From: Flagellimonas olearia
GTDB lineage: Bacteria; Bacteroidota; Bacteroidia; Flavobacteriales; Flavobacteriaceae
Direction: 5' to 3'
NCBI RefSeq assembly: GCF_009184425.1
Contig: NZ_WELG01000001.1
Coordinates: 1,673,870 to 1,737,869 of the forward strand
Length of the DNA stretch: 64,000 bases
In this document: positions 25,158-34,425 of the stretch, piece by piece
Numbering within the stretch: position 1 is the stretch's first letter
Layout: each line of letters begins with the position of its first letter
Notes under the pieces: generated by a model
Databases searched by the model: none
Told to the model about the DNA's origin: nothing
The model's input: the letters and a program-made list of their open reading frames with translations, nothing else
Translations under genes and position numbers: made by a program

Positions 25158-26230
25158 AATTTCTTCTCGATGATCTGTTTCATGCTCACATCCTCATAAT
25201 TTCGTTTGACAAAATCCAACGCAAGGGACAACACCTCTCCCATGGTTGTGCTTTTCTTGAAATCCATATCCTTGGTAAGGTCATAGATTTCGAGCTTTAG
25301 TTGCTCAATGTTCTCTGGTAACGATATGGTATCCGGCTTAACGGCAGCAATCAACCTACGGATACGGTTTCCCGAACTTAATATCCGCTTTGCCACAATG
25401 GAGCGTTCCTCAATTTTATATTGATCCACCGAATCTTTCTGCAGTTTGGTACGTACCAGTTCCACCATTTTATAATTCTCCTTAAAAAACTGGGGGCGGT
25501 ATACCTTTAATTTCCCTTCAAAGCACTGCTGGTCAAAATCAATGGCCCTGATCTTATAGACCACATGGTCAAAATCATGGACCGGAACAATGACATAGTT
25601 ATAAGAACGCATATCACCCAATAACCGAATCATACAACGCTCATTGAACTTCACAAACTCTTTGGCCAATTGGGCCTTTTCGGATTCGGAACATTTGGGC
25701 AACATGTCCTTGATAAAAACATCCCCCGGAATCCCTGCAATATGTTCTTCGATAAGTGTTCCCTTGTAGACCAAAAAGTTAAGATTGTACGGAGAGAGCA
25801 TATGCTCCAACTCCAAGCCGTATATCCGTGACGCATCAGTCTTCTTTACATAAAAATAGGTGTAGTTGTCGTTGAGGATGTTCCGTACTTTGATGCGGAA
25901 AGGTTGGGAATTCCCGAAGGTGCAAAAATCAATGGCATCAACATTCAAGTACTCCAGAATTCGATCACTACCATCCGAATGCAAAATAGAATACACCTGC
26001 TTTAAACTCATATCGATTTCCTGCCGATCAAAATCCGAATAATACACCCTTACCCAAAGTGTGTCTTCCTCGTTGGCATCGTAGACCACCACGGAACCCG
26101 AAAAACGGAGCAAATCATCATAAAAAATGGGAATCTCTATCTTTCTATTGTATTTATGGAGATAACTATCCAGTTTTTTATGGACCGGATAGGCAGGCTT
26201 TTTCTTGGACATCAGTCTTTCCTCGGACAT
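25154..26230 (-). CDS. Conserved hypothetical protein with kinase-like residues
   Basis: The product has about 358 residues, with no signal peptide and no membrane segment. I do not recognise the family. The centre has residues arranged as in protein-kinase-like folds: a Lys in FLVYKGT (about 156), Glu in LIEEH (161-162), a catalytic-loop-like LGDMRSYNYV with Asp206 and Asn211 at the canonical spacing of 5, and IDFD at 230-233. This is inference only. The ATG at 26230 is chosen; a TTG at 26251 and an ATG at 26212 are alternatives. It ends convergently with ndpA with a 4-nt overlap. Confidence 0.6.
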   Translation of the reverse strand: MSEERLMSKKKPAYPVHKKLDSYLHKYNRKIEIPIFYDDLLRFSGSVVVYDANEEDTLWVRVYYSDFDRQEIDMSLKQVYSILHSDGSDRILEYLNVDAIDFCTFGNSQPFRIKVRNILNDNYTYFYVKKTDASRIYGLELEHMLSPYNLNFLVYKGTLIEEHIAGIPGDVFIKDMLPKCSESEKAQLAKEFVKFNERCMIRLLGDMRSYNYVIVPVHDFDHVVYKIRAIDFDQQCFEGKLKVYRPQFFKENYKMVELVRTKLQKDSVDQYKIEERSIVAKRILSSGNRIRRLIAAVKPDTISLPENIEQLKLEIYDLTKDMDFKKSTTMGEVLSLALDFVKRNYEDVSMKQIIEKKF

Positions 26231-26304
26231 TCTTTTCCTATTTTGTAACAAATTACGCTATACCTCGTCAAGTTACTATAAACTAATCAAAAAACGATTC
26301 CATC

Positions 26305-27201
26305 TTGGAGACTATACTCACCGTAAATCACCTCACCAAAAAATTTGGCCCATTGACCGCGGTCAAAGACCTTTCTTTTACCATAGAGAAAGGTAACGTC
26401 TATGGTATTTTGGGACCCAATGGCAGTGGCAAGTCCACCACCTTGGGCATCATTTTGAACGTGGTGAACCGGACTTCCGGTGATTTTAGTTGGTTTGATG
26501 GCTCCACCTCTACCCATGAGGCCTTGAAGAAAGTAGGCGCCATTATAGAGCGCCCCAATTTTTACCCGTACATGACCGCTATCCAAAATCTTAAGCTGGT
26601 GTGCAAGATCAAGGAGGTGCCCGAAACCAAGATTCAGGAAAAACTGGAATTGGTGGGTCTTTGGGACAGGAAAGACAGTAAATTCAAGACCTATTCCCTA
26701 GGGATGAAACAGCGTTTGGCCATTGCTTCTGCGTTGCTCAATGACCCTGAAATCCTTATTCTGGATGAGCCCACCAACGGATTGGACCCTCAAGGCATCC
26801 ATCAGATACGGGAGATCATCAAAAAAATCGCCGGACAAGGCACTACCATTCTTCTCGCCTCCCATTTGTTGGACGAGGTGGAAAAGGTATGTTCCCATGT
26901 GGTTATCCTTCGGAAAGGTGAAAAACTGTATTCCGGTCTTGTGGATGGTATGATGGCCAGCTATGGTTTTTTTGAACTTCGTGCTGCAGACATGGAACAA
27001 CTAAAATCCTTTTTGGAACAGTATGCCAGTTTTGGGAAAATTGATAGTTACAATGGTACCCTCACCGCCTATCTGAAGGAAGAAATGGACGCTGAATCGC
27101 TCAACAAAATATTGTTTGAAAAAGGCATAGTGCTTTCCCATCTGGTAAAACGCAAGGAAAGCCTGGAGCAACAATTTTTAAACCTGACCAAGAACAACTA
27201 A
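26305..27201 (+). CDS. ABC-2 type transporter ATP-binding protein
   Basis: The product has 298 residues with a full ABC cassette: Walker A GPNGSGKST, the signature YSLGMKQRLAIA, Walker B ILILDEPTNGLDP and the switch His in LLASHLLDEVE. The start codon is TTG (METILTVNHL); no ATG lies upstream in frame before the conserved N-terminus. The permease gene follows 12 nt later, so the pair forms a simple exporter in the inner membrane. The substrate is unknown. The second half beyond residue 215 is a short C-terminal domain. Confidence 0.9.
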   Translation: METILTVNHLTKKFGPLTAVKDLSFTIEKGNVYGILGPNGSGKSTTLGIILNVVNRTSGDFSWFDGSTSTHEALKKVGAIIERPNFYPYMTAIQNLKLVCKIKEVPETKIQEKLELVGLWDRKDSKFKTYSLGMKQRLAIASALLNDPEILILDEPTNGLDPQGIHQIREIIKKIAGQGTTILLASHLLDEVEKVCSHVVILRKGEKLYSGLVDGMMASYGFFELRAADMEQLKSFLEQYASFGKIDSYNGTLTAYLKEEMDAESLNKILFEKGIVLSHLVKRKESLEQQFLNLTKNN

Positions 27202-27213
27202 TCCACCAAACGA

Positions 27214-28047
27214 ATGCTACGTCTCCTACAAATAGAATTCATAAAGCTTTGGAACAATAGGGCCAGTAAAGTACTGATCATCTCCTATTTTATCCTATTG
27301 ACTTCCATTGCGCTGATTGCCGCCATCAAGTTTGACATTGGCCCAGTGCAATTCCACTTGGCCGACCAAGGTATTTTTAATTTCCCCTATATCTGGCATT
27401 TCAACACCTTTGTAGCTGCCATTTTTAAACTGTTTTTGGCCATAGTCATCGTTTCCATGATGGCCAATGAATATAGCAACAAGACCATCAAACAAAATCT
27501 GATAGATGGGTTTTCCAAAAAGGAATTCCTCATGTCCAAGGTACTTACTGTGATTTCCTTCGCCTTGATTTCAACCGTTTTTGTGTTTGTGGTGTCCTTG
27601 ATTTTGGGGTTGACTTATTCAGACTACAACGAGTTGTCCATCATTTTTTCAGATTTGGAGTTTTTATTGGCCTTTTTTATAAAGCTGGTCGGCTTTTTCT
27701 CCTTCTGTCTCTTTTTGGGCATTTTGGTAAAACGATCGGCCTTTGCCCTTGGGTTCTTGATTCTTTGGACCATATTGGAGCAGGTTGTCTTTGGCCTACT
27801 GGGTTGGAAGGTCATGAGTTGGCCCGCCGCCAAACGGGTTAAGGATTTCTTTCCTTTGGAATCCATGATGAATTTGATCAAGGAACCTGGTTCCAGACTT
27901 TCCGCAGTACAGAATATTGGGGACCAGATCGGGGAAAACCTTCGGTTTGATTACCACACCTACTGGTACGAGTTTTTGATTGTTATCTGTTGGACGGCCA
28001 TATTCATCTATTTGTCCTACCTACTACTCAAAAAGCGTGATTTGTAG
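27214..28047 (+). CDS. ABC-2 family transporter permease
   Basis: The product has 277 residues with six hydrophobic segments and the usual long loop after the first (residues 40-65). MANEYSNKTIKQNLIDGFSK, just after the second segment, is typical of ABC-2 permeases. It partners with the ATP-binding gene directly upstream. Confidence 0.88.
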   Translation: MLRLLQIEFIKLWNNRASKVLIISYFILLTSIALIAAIKFDIGPVQFHLADQGIFNFPYIWHFNTFVAAIFKLFLAIVIVSMMANEYSNKTIKQNLIDGFSKKEFLMSKVLTVISFALISTVFVFVVSLILGLTYSDYNELSIIFSDLEFLLAFFIKLVGFFSFCLFLGILVKRSAFALGFLILWTILEQVVFGLLGWKVMSWPAAKRVKDFFPLESMMNLIKEPGSRLSAVQNIGDQIGENLRFDYHTYWYEFLIVICWTAIFIYLSYLLLKKRDL

Positions 28048-28055
28048 TATCTTAT

Positions 28056-28070
28056 GATGATTTAATCATC
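28056..28070. repeat. Short perfect inverted repeat GATGATT-T-AATCATC
   Basis: A 7-1-7 palindrome lies in the 27-nt gap between the permease and the T9SS protein gene. It has no T-tract, so it is more likely an operator or chance than a terminator. Confidence 0.35.
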
Positions 28071-28074
28071 TTGG

Positions 28075-29805
28075 ATGTTAAAAAAAGCACTCTTTTTTTT
28101 CACCTTTTCCTTTATGGTCTTTGCTCAGGCACAGGTCTGTCCCAACTTGGTCAGTCCCGCTGAAGGTTCCTCCAATGTTCCTGTGGATACGGCCATCAGT
28201 TGGCAACCTGATGAGGATGCACAGGCCTATATTGTTTCCTTGGGAACCACTCCGGGAGGCTCCGATCTCTTGGCTCCACAATTTTCTGGGGGAACATCCT
28301 ACACCCCTCCGTTGGGGCTACCAGAGGATACGGACATTTATGTAACCATCACATTGTTCTTTTTCGACCAACCCAACATCACCTGTCCCAGCAGGCAGTT
28401 TAGAACCGGACCATTGACCTCGGCCCCTACTTGTACCCAATTGACCAATTCTTTGGATATGGCCGTCAATATAAACCCCTCCACTAATATCTCATGGGCC
28501 TATGTGTCTGGAGCCACTGGGTACCGCATAAGTTTGGGTACTACCGCTGGCGGCACAGATATTTTGGACGATTTTGACGCGGGAAATACGTTGACCTTCA
28601 ACCCTATTGATGACCTCCCCCCGGAACAGACCATATACGTCACCATAACACCCTATAATAGAATTGGGCAAGCCATAGGCTGCTCTTCCCAACAGTTCAC
28701 TACCAGTGCCGTTTCTGAATTGCCCAACTGTACCAGCATGATCTATCCTCCCAACGGCGAGATCAACGTGCCACTTACACCCTTGCTTCAATGGAATGAA
28801 GTTCCAGATGCCATAGGGTATCGGGTAACCATAGGGTCATCTCCCAACCAAAGCGATATCTTGGACAATGCCACATTTTATACCAATTCTACGCTGGTAA
28901 TTGACTTTGAGCCCAACAACACTTTTTTTATCAAAGTGACTCCTTTCAATGATGCCGGAGAAGCCGTGGGCTGCATTCAGGAAAGTTTCACTACCCTATT
29001 GGGTTGTGGGCCCTATTTGGATATAGACTCAGGAGAATTTGTAACCCTCAACCCAAAAATCAATTTTCCAGAGACCGTTTCCTTTTGCGAAGACCAAGCT
29101 CCTTTAAACATTTCTTCAAGTGATGACGCAGATGGTTTCCGATGGTTTCACATAGATCAATTTGGCCAGGAAACCTTAATTTCGGAAGAAAGGGAAGCCT
29201 CCATTCTAGAAGAAGGAACCTACAAGTATGAGGCCTACACATTGGTTTCCCAAAATGGCAATGAGATAGAATGTCCTACAAGCATGGAATTCAATGTTGT
29301 CTCTTCCGAAACTCCGACCATTGACCGTTTGGACTTTGTTGAGAATACAAGTTCACTCCAAGTTACCGTGCATACCTCAGGGGCCGGAAACTACGAGTAT
29401 GCCGTGGACAATAGGAATGGTCCCTATTCCGACAGTAATATTTTCAGTGGATTGGAACCCGGTTCACATACCTTTTATGTGAGGGACAAAAATGGGTGCG
29501 GCATTGCAGAGAAGACATTTACCCAAGATCTCACCGTAGAAGGGTTTCCTAAATTTTTCACCCCCAACGGGGACAACGTCAACGATTTCTGGCAATTCAT
29601 TCAACCCCCAGAGGGGGATGAAATCATATTAAAACGCATTTATATTTTTAATCGGTATGGCACTCTTTTAAAGGAAATCTCCCAAAATTCAAGTGGTTGG
29701 GACGGCAATTTCCGGGGGCGACCGTTACCCGCCGGGGAATATTGGTTCAAAGCCATTGACGATTCCAACAGGGAAGTCCAGGGACACTTTGCCCTAAAGC
29801 GATAA
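28075..29805 (+). CDS. Secreted T9SS cargo with type B sorting domain and Fn3-like repeats
   Basis: The product has 576 residues with a signal peptide (MLKKALFFFTFSFMVFAQAQ). Three repeats of about 95 residues follow, each starting with a Cys and containing a Sx-G-T/S-x-P/A-G/N-G-S-D-I/L pattern with Fn3-like strands (about 22-120, 121-220, 221-305). An Ig-like region leads to the C-terminal gliding-motility-associated domain (FFTPNGDNVNDFWQF, then GTLLKEISQNSSGWDGNFRG and LPAGEYWFKA). That domain sends proteins out through the type 9 secretion system. It probably acts as a surface adhesin or structural protein; no binding partner is known. Confidence 0.9.
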   Translation: MLKKALFFFTFSFMVFAQAQVCPNLVSPAEGSSNVPVDTAISWQPDEDAQAYIVSLGTTPGGSDLLAPQFSGGTSYTPPLGLPEDTDIYVTITLFFFDQPNITCPSRQFRTGPLTSAPTCTQLTNSLDMAVNINPSTNISWAYVSGATGYRISLGTTAGGTDILDDFDAGNTLTFNPIDDLPPEQTIYVTITPYNRIGQAIGCSSQQFTTSAVSELPNCTSMIYPPNGEINVPLTPLLQWNEVPDAIGYRVTIGSSPNQSDILDNATFYTNSTLVIDFEPNNTFFIKVTPFNDAGEAVGCIQESFTTLLGCGPYLDIDSGEFVTLNPKINFPETVSFCEDQAPLNISSSDDADGFRWFHIDQFGQETLISEEREASILEEGTYKYEAYTLVSQNGNEIECPTSMEFNVVSSETPTIDRLDFVENTSSLQVTVHTSGAGNYEYAVDNRNGPYSDSNIFSGLEPGSHTFYVRDKNGCGIAEKTFTQDLTVEGFPKFFTPNGDNVNDFWQFIQPPEGDEIILKRIYIFNRYGTLLKEISQNSSGWDGNFRGRPLPAGEYWFKAIDDSNREVQGHFALKR

Positions 29806-29854
29806 TATTTCCCATTCGCTTTATTATAGGCCTGTCCTTTAGTATTTTTATCCT

Positions 29855-31843
29855 ATGAAATTTCAGGTAGTATCAGACTTTAAACCGACCGGTGACCAGC
29901 CGCAGGCGATAAAACAATTGGTAGAGGGTATTGAAGGCAATGAACGTCATCAAACCCTACTGGGTGTGACCGGTTCCGGGAAGACTTTTACCGTGGCCAA
30001 CGTGGTGGAATCCGTACAACGGCCTACGTTGGTATTGGCCCACAACAAGACCCTGGCAGCTCAGCTGTATTCAGAATTCAAGCAGTTTTTTCCGAACAAT
30101 GCCGTGGAATACTTTGTATCCTATTACGATTACTACCAGCCCGAGGCTTATATTCCCACCAGTGGATTGTACATAGAAAAAGACCTTTCCATCAACGAGG
30201 ATATTGAAAAACTCCGGTTAAGCGCCACTTCTTCCCTCCTTTCGGGGCGTAGGGATGTATTGGTGGTCGCTTCGGTTTCCTGCCTGTACGGTATTGGTAA
30301 CCCCATTGAATTTCAAAAGAACGTCATCTCCATCCACAGGGACCAAGTGATTCCAAGGACAAAATTCCTGAAACAATTGGTGCAAAGCCTCTATTCCCGT
30401 ACCACGGCTGATTTCAGAAATGGGAATTTCAGGGTAAAGGGCGATGTGGTGGACGTATTTCCCAGTTATGCGGACCATGCCTTCCGCATTCATTTTTTTG
30501 GGGATGAAATCGAGGAAATAGAAGCCTTGGACCCCTTCAACAATAAGGTCATTGAAATCTATGATTCCTTGAACATTTATCCGGCGAACATGTTCGTTAC
30601 CTCTCCGGATATACTCCAAAATGCCATTCGACAAATACAGGATGATTTGGTAAAGCAAGTGGATTATTTCAAGGAGATTGGGCGACCCTTGGAAGCCAAA
30701 CGCTTGGATGAACGAACGAATTTTGATTTGGAAATGATCCGTGAGCTTGGGTATTGTTCCGGAATTGAAAACTATTCCCGCTATCTGGATGGCAGGGAAC
30801 CCGGCACCCGACCTTTCTGTTTATTGGATTATTTTCCGGACGATTACCTTATGGTGGTCGATGAAAGCCATGTGACTATTCCCCAAGTCCACGCCATGTA
30901 CGGTGGGGACCGCTCCAGAAAGGAAAATCTAGTGGAATACGGATTCCGACTTCCGGCAGCCATGGACAACCGCCCCTTAAAGTTTGAGGAGTTCGAGACC
31001 CTCCAAAACCAAGTCATCTATGTAAGTGCCACTCCAGCAGATTACGAACTGGAACTGAGTCAAGGTATTTACGTGGAGCAGGTCATTCGCCCTACGGGGC
31101 TTTTGGACCCCATTATTGAGGTGCGACCCAGTGCCAATCAAATTGATGATCTGGTGGAAGAGATCCAGCAACGTGTGGAATTGGATGAGCGTACCCTTGT
31201 GACCACGCTGACCAAGCGAATGGCCGAGGAACTGACCAAATATTTGGCGCGAATAGACATTCGATGCCGCTATATACACAGTGATGTGGACACCTTGGAG
31301 CGGGTAGAAATCATGCAGGATCTTAGAAAGGGACTTTTTGATGTTCTGATCGGGGTAAACCTGCTCAGGGAGGGATTGGATTTGCCTGAAGTCTCCCTTG
31401 TGGCCATTTTGGATGCGGATAAGGAAGGATTTTTGCGAAGCAATCGTTCCCTCACCCAAACCGTGGGCCGTGCCGCCAGAAACCTCAACGGGAAGGCAAT
31501 CATGTATGCGGACAAGATTACGGAAAGCATGCAAAAAACCATTGACGAGACCAATTACCGTAGGGAAAAACAAATGGCCTATAATACGGAGCATAACATT
31601 ACCCCGAAGGCCTTGAAAAAGAACTTGGACAATGCCTTGGCCAAAAACTCAGTCTCCACTTATCATTTTCAAAAAGAAGAATTGCGGGCCGCGGAACCCG
31701 ATTTGGCGTACCTGACCCAAGATCAACGTGAAAAACTGATACGGGACAAGCGAAAGGCCATGGAAAAGGCGGCCAAAGAGCTCAATTTTATGGAAGCCGC
31801 CAAACTACGTGATGAGATAAAGATGCTCCAGGAACAGGAATAA
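29855..31843 (+). CDS. uvrB: Excinuclease ABC subunit B
   Basis: The product has 662 residues, the usual UvrB length. Walker A (GVTGSGKT) is near residue 37-44, the beta-hairpin region contains YYDYYQPEAYIP, DESHVT is the DEAD-type box, and RDVLVVASVS plus QTVGRAARN are helicase motifs. A C-terminal UVR motif (AAKELNFMEAAKLRDEIK) binds UvrC. It is the damage-verification helicase of nucleotide excision repair. It appears to be transcribed alone. Confidence 0.98.
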   Translation: MKFQVVSDFKPTGDQPQAIKQLVEGIEGNERHQTLLGVTGSGKTFTVANVVESVQRPTLVLAHNKTLAAQLYSEFKQFFPNNAVEYFVSYYDYYQPEAYIPTSGLYIEKDLSINEDIEKLRLSATSSLLSGRRDVLVVASVSCLYGIGNPIEFQKNVISIHRDQVIPRTKFLKQLVQSLYSRTTADFRNGNFRVKGDVVDVFPSYADHAFRIHFFGDEIEEIEALDPFNNKVIEIYDSLNIYPANMFVTSPDILQNAIRQIQDDLVKQVDYFKEIGRPLEAKRLDERTNFDLEMIRELGYCSGIENYSRYLDGREPGTRPFCLLDYFPDDYLMVVDESHVTIPQVHAMYGGDRSRKENLVEYGFRLPAAMDNRPLKFEEFETLQNQVIYVSATPADYELELSQGIYVEQVIRPTGLLDPIIEVRPSANQIDDLVEEIQQRVELDERTLVTTLTKRMAEELTKYLARIDIRCRYIHSDVDTLERVEIMQDLRKGLFDVLIGVNLLREGLDLPEVSLVAILDADKEGFLRSNRSLTQTVGRAARNLNGKAIMYADKITESMQKTIDETNYRREKQMAYNTEHNITPKALKKNLDNALAKNSVSTYHFQKEELRAAEPDLAYLTQDQREKLIRDKRKAMEKAAKELNFMEAAKLRDEIKMLQEQE

Positions 31844-31849
31844 AAGAAA

Positions 31850-31880
31850 GCGCGCCCCGAACAGTACTGCAGGAGCGCGC
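31850..31880 (-). terminator. GC-rich terminator after hsp20
   Basis: GCGCGCCCC (31850-31858) pairs with GGAGCGCGC (31872-31880) around a 13-nt loop. On the minus strand the stem is followed by TTTCTTTTATT, so it would end the hsp20 transcript. It lies 6 nt after the uvrB stop but lacks a T-tract on that strand. Confidence 0.65.
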
Positions 31881-31890
31881 CAACTAACTA

Positions 31891-31929
31891 ACCAACTAAT
31901 CCAACCATCATGAAACACCTATAGTTGGT
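31891..31929. repeat. Inverted repeat ACCAACTA/TAGTTGGT
   Basis: Perfect 8-nt arms (31891-31898 and 31922-31929) bracket 23 nt that include a mini-frame of ATG plus three codons and a stop. The left arm follows an AACTAACTAACC run. Its role is unknown; it lies between the convergent uvrB and hsp20 genes. Confidence 0.4.
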
Positions 31930-31945
31930 GCTCTTCATATTTTTC

Positions 31946-32371
31946 TTATCCGATTGAAATCAATCGTTTGGGTTTGGGCAATGCCTCTTGTTTTTTGGGC
32001 AAGGTCAACTTCAATATGCCGTCCTCGTATTTTGCATCGATTTTGGAACCGTCCACAGTTTCCGGCAAGGTAAAGGCCCTTTTGAAGGAAGAATAGGAAA
32101 ATTCCTTTCGGGTGTAATTATCCTTGGCCTCTTCATTTTCAGATTTCATTTCGCTGGAAATGGTAAGGACATCATGGTCCACCTCTACGGTAAAATCATC
32201 TTTCTTGACCCCAGGAACAGCCAGTTCCAATTCAAATTCCTTTTCATTGTCCTTGATATTGACCGCGGGGACCGTAGTGTTCCACTTATCGGTTCCTCCA
32301 AGCCAATCAGGACCCATAAAATCATTTAACAGGGATGGAAAAATTAGATTGTTTCTTTTTACTATACTCAT
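31946..32371 (-). CDS. Small heat shock protein, Hsp20/alpha-crystallin family
   Basis: The product has 141 residues. The alpha-crystallin domain (about 30-130) has VKKDDFTVEVDHDVLTIS and ends with the GILKLTLPK motif. The short N-terminus carries FPSLLNDFMG. It is a cytoplasmic ATP-independent holdase. Two inverted repeats with a shared ATGTC/GACAT core lie upstream and may be regulatory. It converges on uvrB with a terminator between. Confidence 0.93.
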   Translation of the reverse strand: MSIVKRNNLIFPSLLNDFMGPDWLGGTDKWNTTVPAVNIKDNEKEFELELAVPGVKKDDFTVEVDHDVLTISSEMKSENEEAKDNYTRKEFSYSSFKRAFTLPETVDGSKIDAKYEDGILKLTLPKKQEALPKPKRLISIG

Positions 32372-32439
32372 GGCGATTTATTTTTTAGGTTAAACTTTCA
32401 ATCACCATGCATAGGGCAAATTGTATACCACTAGCTACT

Positions 32440-32458
32440 ACATGTCTATTTGACATGT
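32440..32458. promoter_or_regulatory. Inverted repeat ACATGTC-N5-GACATGT upstream of hsp20
   Basis: This is a perfect 7-5-7 palindrome about 70 nt before the hsp20 start. A second one, ATGACA-ATA-TGTCAT at 32474-32488, overlaps the stop codon of the next gene and shares the same core. They may be operators for a heat-shock repressor, or a hairpin. They do not match CIRCE. Confidence 0.4.
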
Positions 32459-32487
32459 TCTTAACATAAGATTATGACAATATGTCA

Positions 32488-32889
32488 TTAATTGTAATGT
32501 GCCTTGAAAATATTGATCAATACATCTGGCGGAATGACCTTATCGGGATAGTTGTGCATCACTTCGAGTACTTGACTGATGGCAGCTGGAGGAAGTCCCA
32601 TATGAAGACCAATGTTGTAGAGGGTGCTCACTTCCTTTTTATGCTGTTCTTGGTCAACGTTCATCAAGAGCAACAACCTGTGGAACTGAACTATACGCTC
32701 GGCTTGGGTTTTAAGGATGACTTTAGGGGATTTTTCACTCAAAAGGTGGTCAAAGACTTTTTTTTCGACACCAAGGTTCGTTGCAACCTTGAGCAAAAAT
32801 TGGTATTCGGATTCCTTCAAAGTATGATCCACCCTTGCAAAGGCAATCATCTCCGAAAGAATACTAAGTTTTTCCTTGTAGGTACCCAT
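32488..32889 (-). CDS. TerB-like helical protein
   Basis: The product has 133 residues, all helical. It opens YKEKLSILSEMIAFARVDHTL, the pattern of TerB-like metal-binding helical bundles, and carries FHRLLLLMNVD in the middle. TerB proteins are linked to stress and membrane systems but their biochemistry is not settled. There is no signal peptide. The call rests on pattern only; it could simply be an uncharacterised family. Confidence 0.6.
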   Translation of the reverse strand: MGTYKEKLSILSEMIAFARVDHTLKESEYQFLLKVATNLGVEKKVFDHLLSEKSPKVILKTQAERIVQFHRLLLLMNVDQEQHKKEVSTLYNIGLHMGLPPAAISQVLEVMHNYPDKVIPPDVLINIFKAHYN

Positions 32890-33057
32890 GGGCGCTCACT
32901 ATTTAACAGGTTCCTCTAATACATAACTCCAAAACACCCATTTTAGTACATTAAAAGCCGTTTTGGAAATCCTTGTCCAACACGGATTTTTACACCGAAT
33001 CCCATATTCTTTGACGAACAGAAAAAGGGTTTAAGCTAAAACCTTATAAAATAAAAA

Positions 33058-33080
33058 GGGCAACGTTTAAAACGTTGCCC
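33058..33080 (-). terminator. Strong terminator after sucC
   Basis: GGGCAACGTTT and AAACGTTGCCC form a perfect 11-bp stem with a minimal loop. On the minus strand it is followed by TTTTTATTTTAT. It lies 23 nt after the sucC stop. The remaining DNA from 32890 to 33057 shows no gene. Confidence 0.85.
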
Positions 33081-33103
33081 CATATCTTGAATACAAAGGG
33101 AGA

Positions 33104-34297
33104 TTATCCCAAAACTTCTTTTACTTTATCAGCAGCTTCCTGGAATTGTACGGCAGAATGTACCGCCAGTCCAGAGTTGTCGATAATTTCTTTGGCCAAC
33201 TCCGCATTGGTACCCTGCAACCTAACAATGATAGGAACCTTGATGGCGTCTCCCATATTCTTATAGGCATCTACCACACCTTGGGCCACTCGATCACAAC
33301 GTACGATACCACCAAAGATGTTGATCAATATCGCTTTTACGTTGGGATCCTTAAGAATGATCCTAAAGGCCTCTTCTACCCTTTTGGCATCAGCTGTACC
33401 TCCTACATCCAAAAAGTTGGCAGGCTCACCACCGGCCATTTTGATCAAATCCATTGTGGCCATGGCCAATCCGGCACCGTTCACCATACATCCTACGTTA
33501 CCATCCAAATCCACATAGTTCAATCCCACTTCACGCGCTTCAACCTCAATAGGGTTTTCCTCGCGAAGGTCACGCATTTCAGCATAGGTCTTTCTTCTGT
33601 ACAACGCATTGTCGTCAATGGATACTTTGGCATCAACAGCCATGATTTTATCATCCGAGGTCTTCAATACCGGATTGATCTCGAACAAACTGGCATCACT
33701 TTGCTCATACGCCTTGTACAACGCAGTGACAAATTTTACCATTTCCTTGAATGCAGTTCCGGAAAGCCCTAGATTAAAGGCAATACGTCTTGCCTGAAAA
33801 GGCAAAAGTCCAGTTGCGGGATCTATTTCTTCGGTAAAAATCAGGTGAGGAGTCTTTTCGGCCACTTCCTCAATATCCATTCCTCCTTCTGTGGAGTACA
33901 TGACCATGTTTCTTCCTGAAGCCCTATTCAACAAAACGGACATATAAAATTCATTGGTCTCACTATCCCCAGGATAATACACATCCTCGGCAACCAAAAC
34001 TTGGTGTACTTTTTTACCTTCAGCAGATGTTTGGGGCGTAACCAGGTTCATCCCGATGATGCTCCCTGCCAATTCCTCAACTTCTTTCAAGTTCTTTGCC
34101 AGCTTAACACCTCCTCCTTTGCCACGGCCTCCAGCATGCACCTGGGCCTTGATCACGTGCCATCCGGTACCTGTCTCCTGTGTAAGTTGTTTGGCGGCAT
34201 CTACCGCTTCATTGGCGTTTCGGGCAACAATTCCGCGTTGTATCCTTACTCCAAAACTGGCTAAAATTTCTTTTCCTTGATATTCGTGAAGATTCAT
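33104..34297 (-). CDS. sucC: Succinyl-CoA ligase (ADP-forming) subunit beta
   Basis: The product has 397 residues. An ATP-grasp N-terminal domain ([12 protein letters not shown], then [19 protein letters not shown]) is followed by the CoA-ligase domain with [17 protein letters not shown] and [10 protein letters not shown]. It makes ATP or GTP in the TCA cycle together with SucD, which is not in this window. It is transcribed alone with its own promoter box and terminator. Confidence 0.98.
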   Translation of the reverse strand: MNLHEYQGKEILASFGVRIQRGIVARNANEAVDAAKQLTQETGTGWHVIKAQVHAGGRGKGGGVKLAKNLKEVEELAGSIIGMNLVTPQTSAEGKKVHQVLVAEDVYYPGDSETNEFYMSVLLNRASGRNMVMYSTEGGMDIEEVAEKTPHLIFTEEIDPATGLLPFQARRIAFNLGLSGTAFKEMVKFVTALYKAYEQSDASLFEINPVLKTSDDKIMAVDAKVSIDDNALYRRKTYAEMRDLREENPIEVEAREVGLNYVDLDGNVGCMVNGAGLAMATMDLIKMAGGEPANFLDVGGTADAKRVEEAFRIILKDPNVKAILINIFGGIVRCDRVAQGVVDAYKNMGDAIKVPIIVRLQGTNAELAKEIIDNSGLAVHSAVQFQEAADKVKEVLG

Positions 34298-34322
34298 CTG
34301 TGAATTAACTTTTGTTTGCCGA

Positions 34323-34330
34323 CAAAAATA
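34323..34330 (-). promoter_or_regulatory. -7 box TATTTTTG before sucC
   Basis: This minus-strand TAnnTTTG match lies 25 nt before the sucC ATG. Confidence 0.45.
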
Positions 34331-34425
34331 GAAAACCCCACTGAGAAATAGAAGGTGAAAAAAGAATAATTGCCCTCCAAGGCCACAACTATAACAATTA
34401 GATAGGATTTTATAGGATTATCCCA

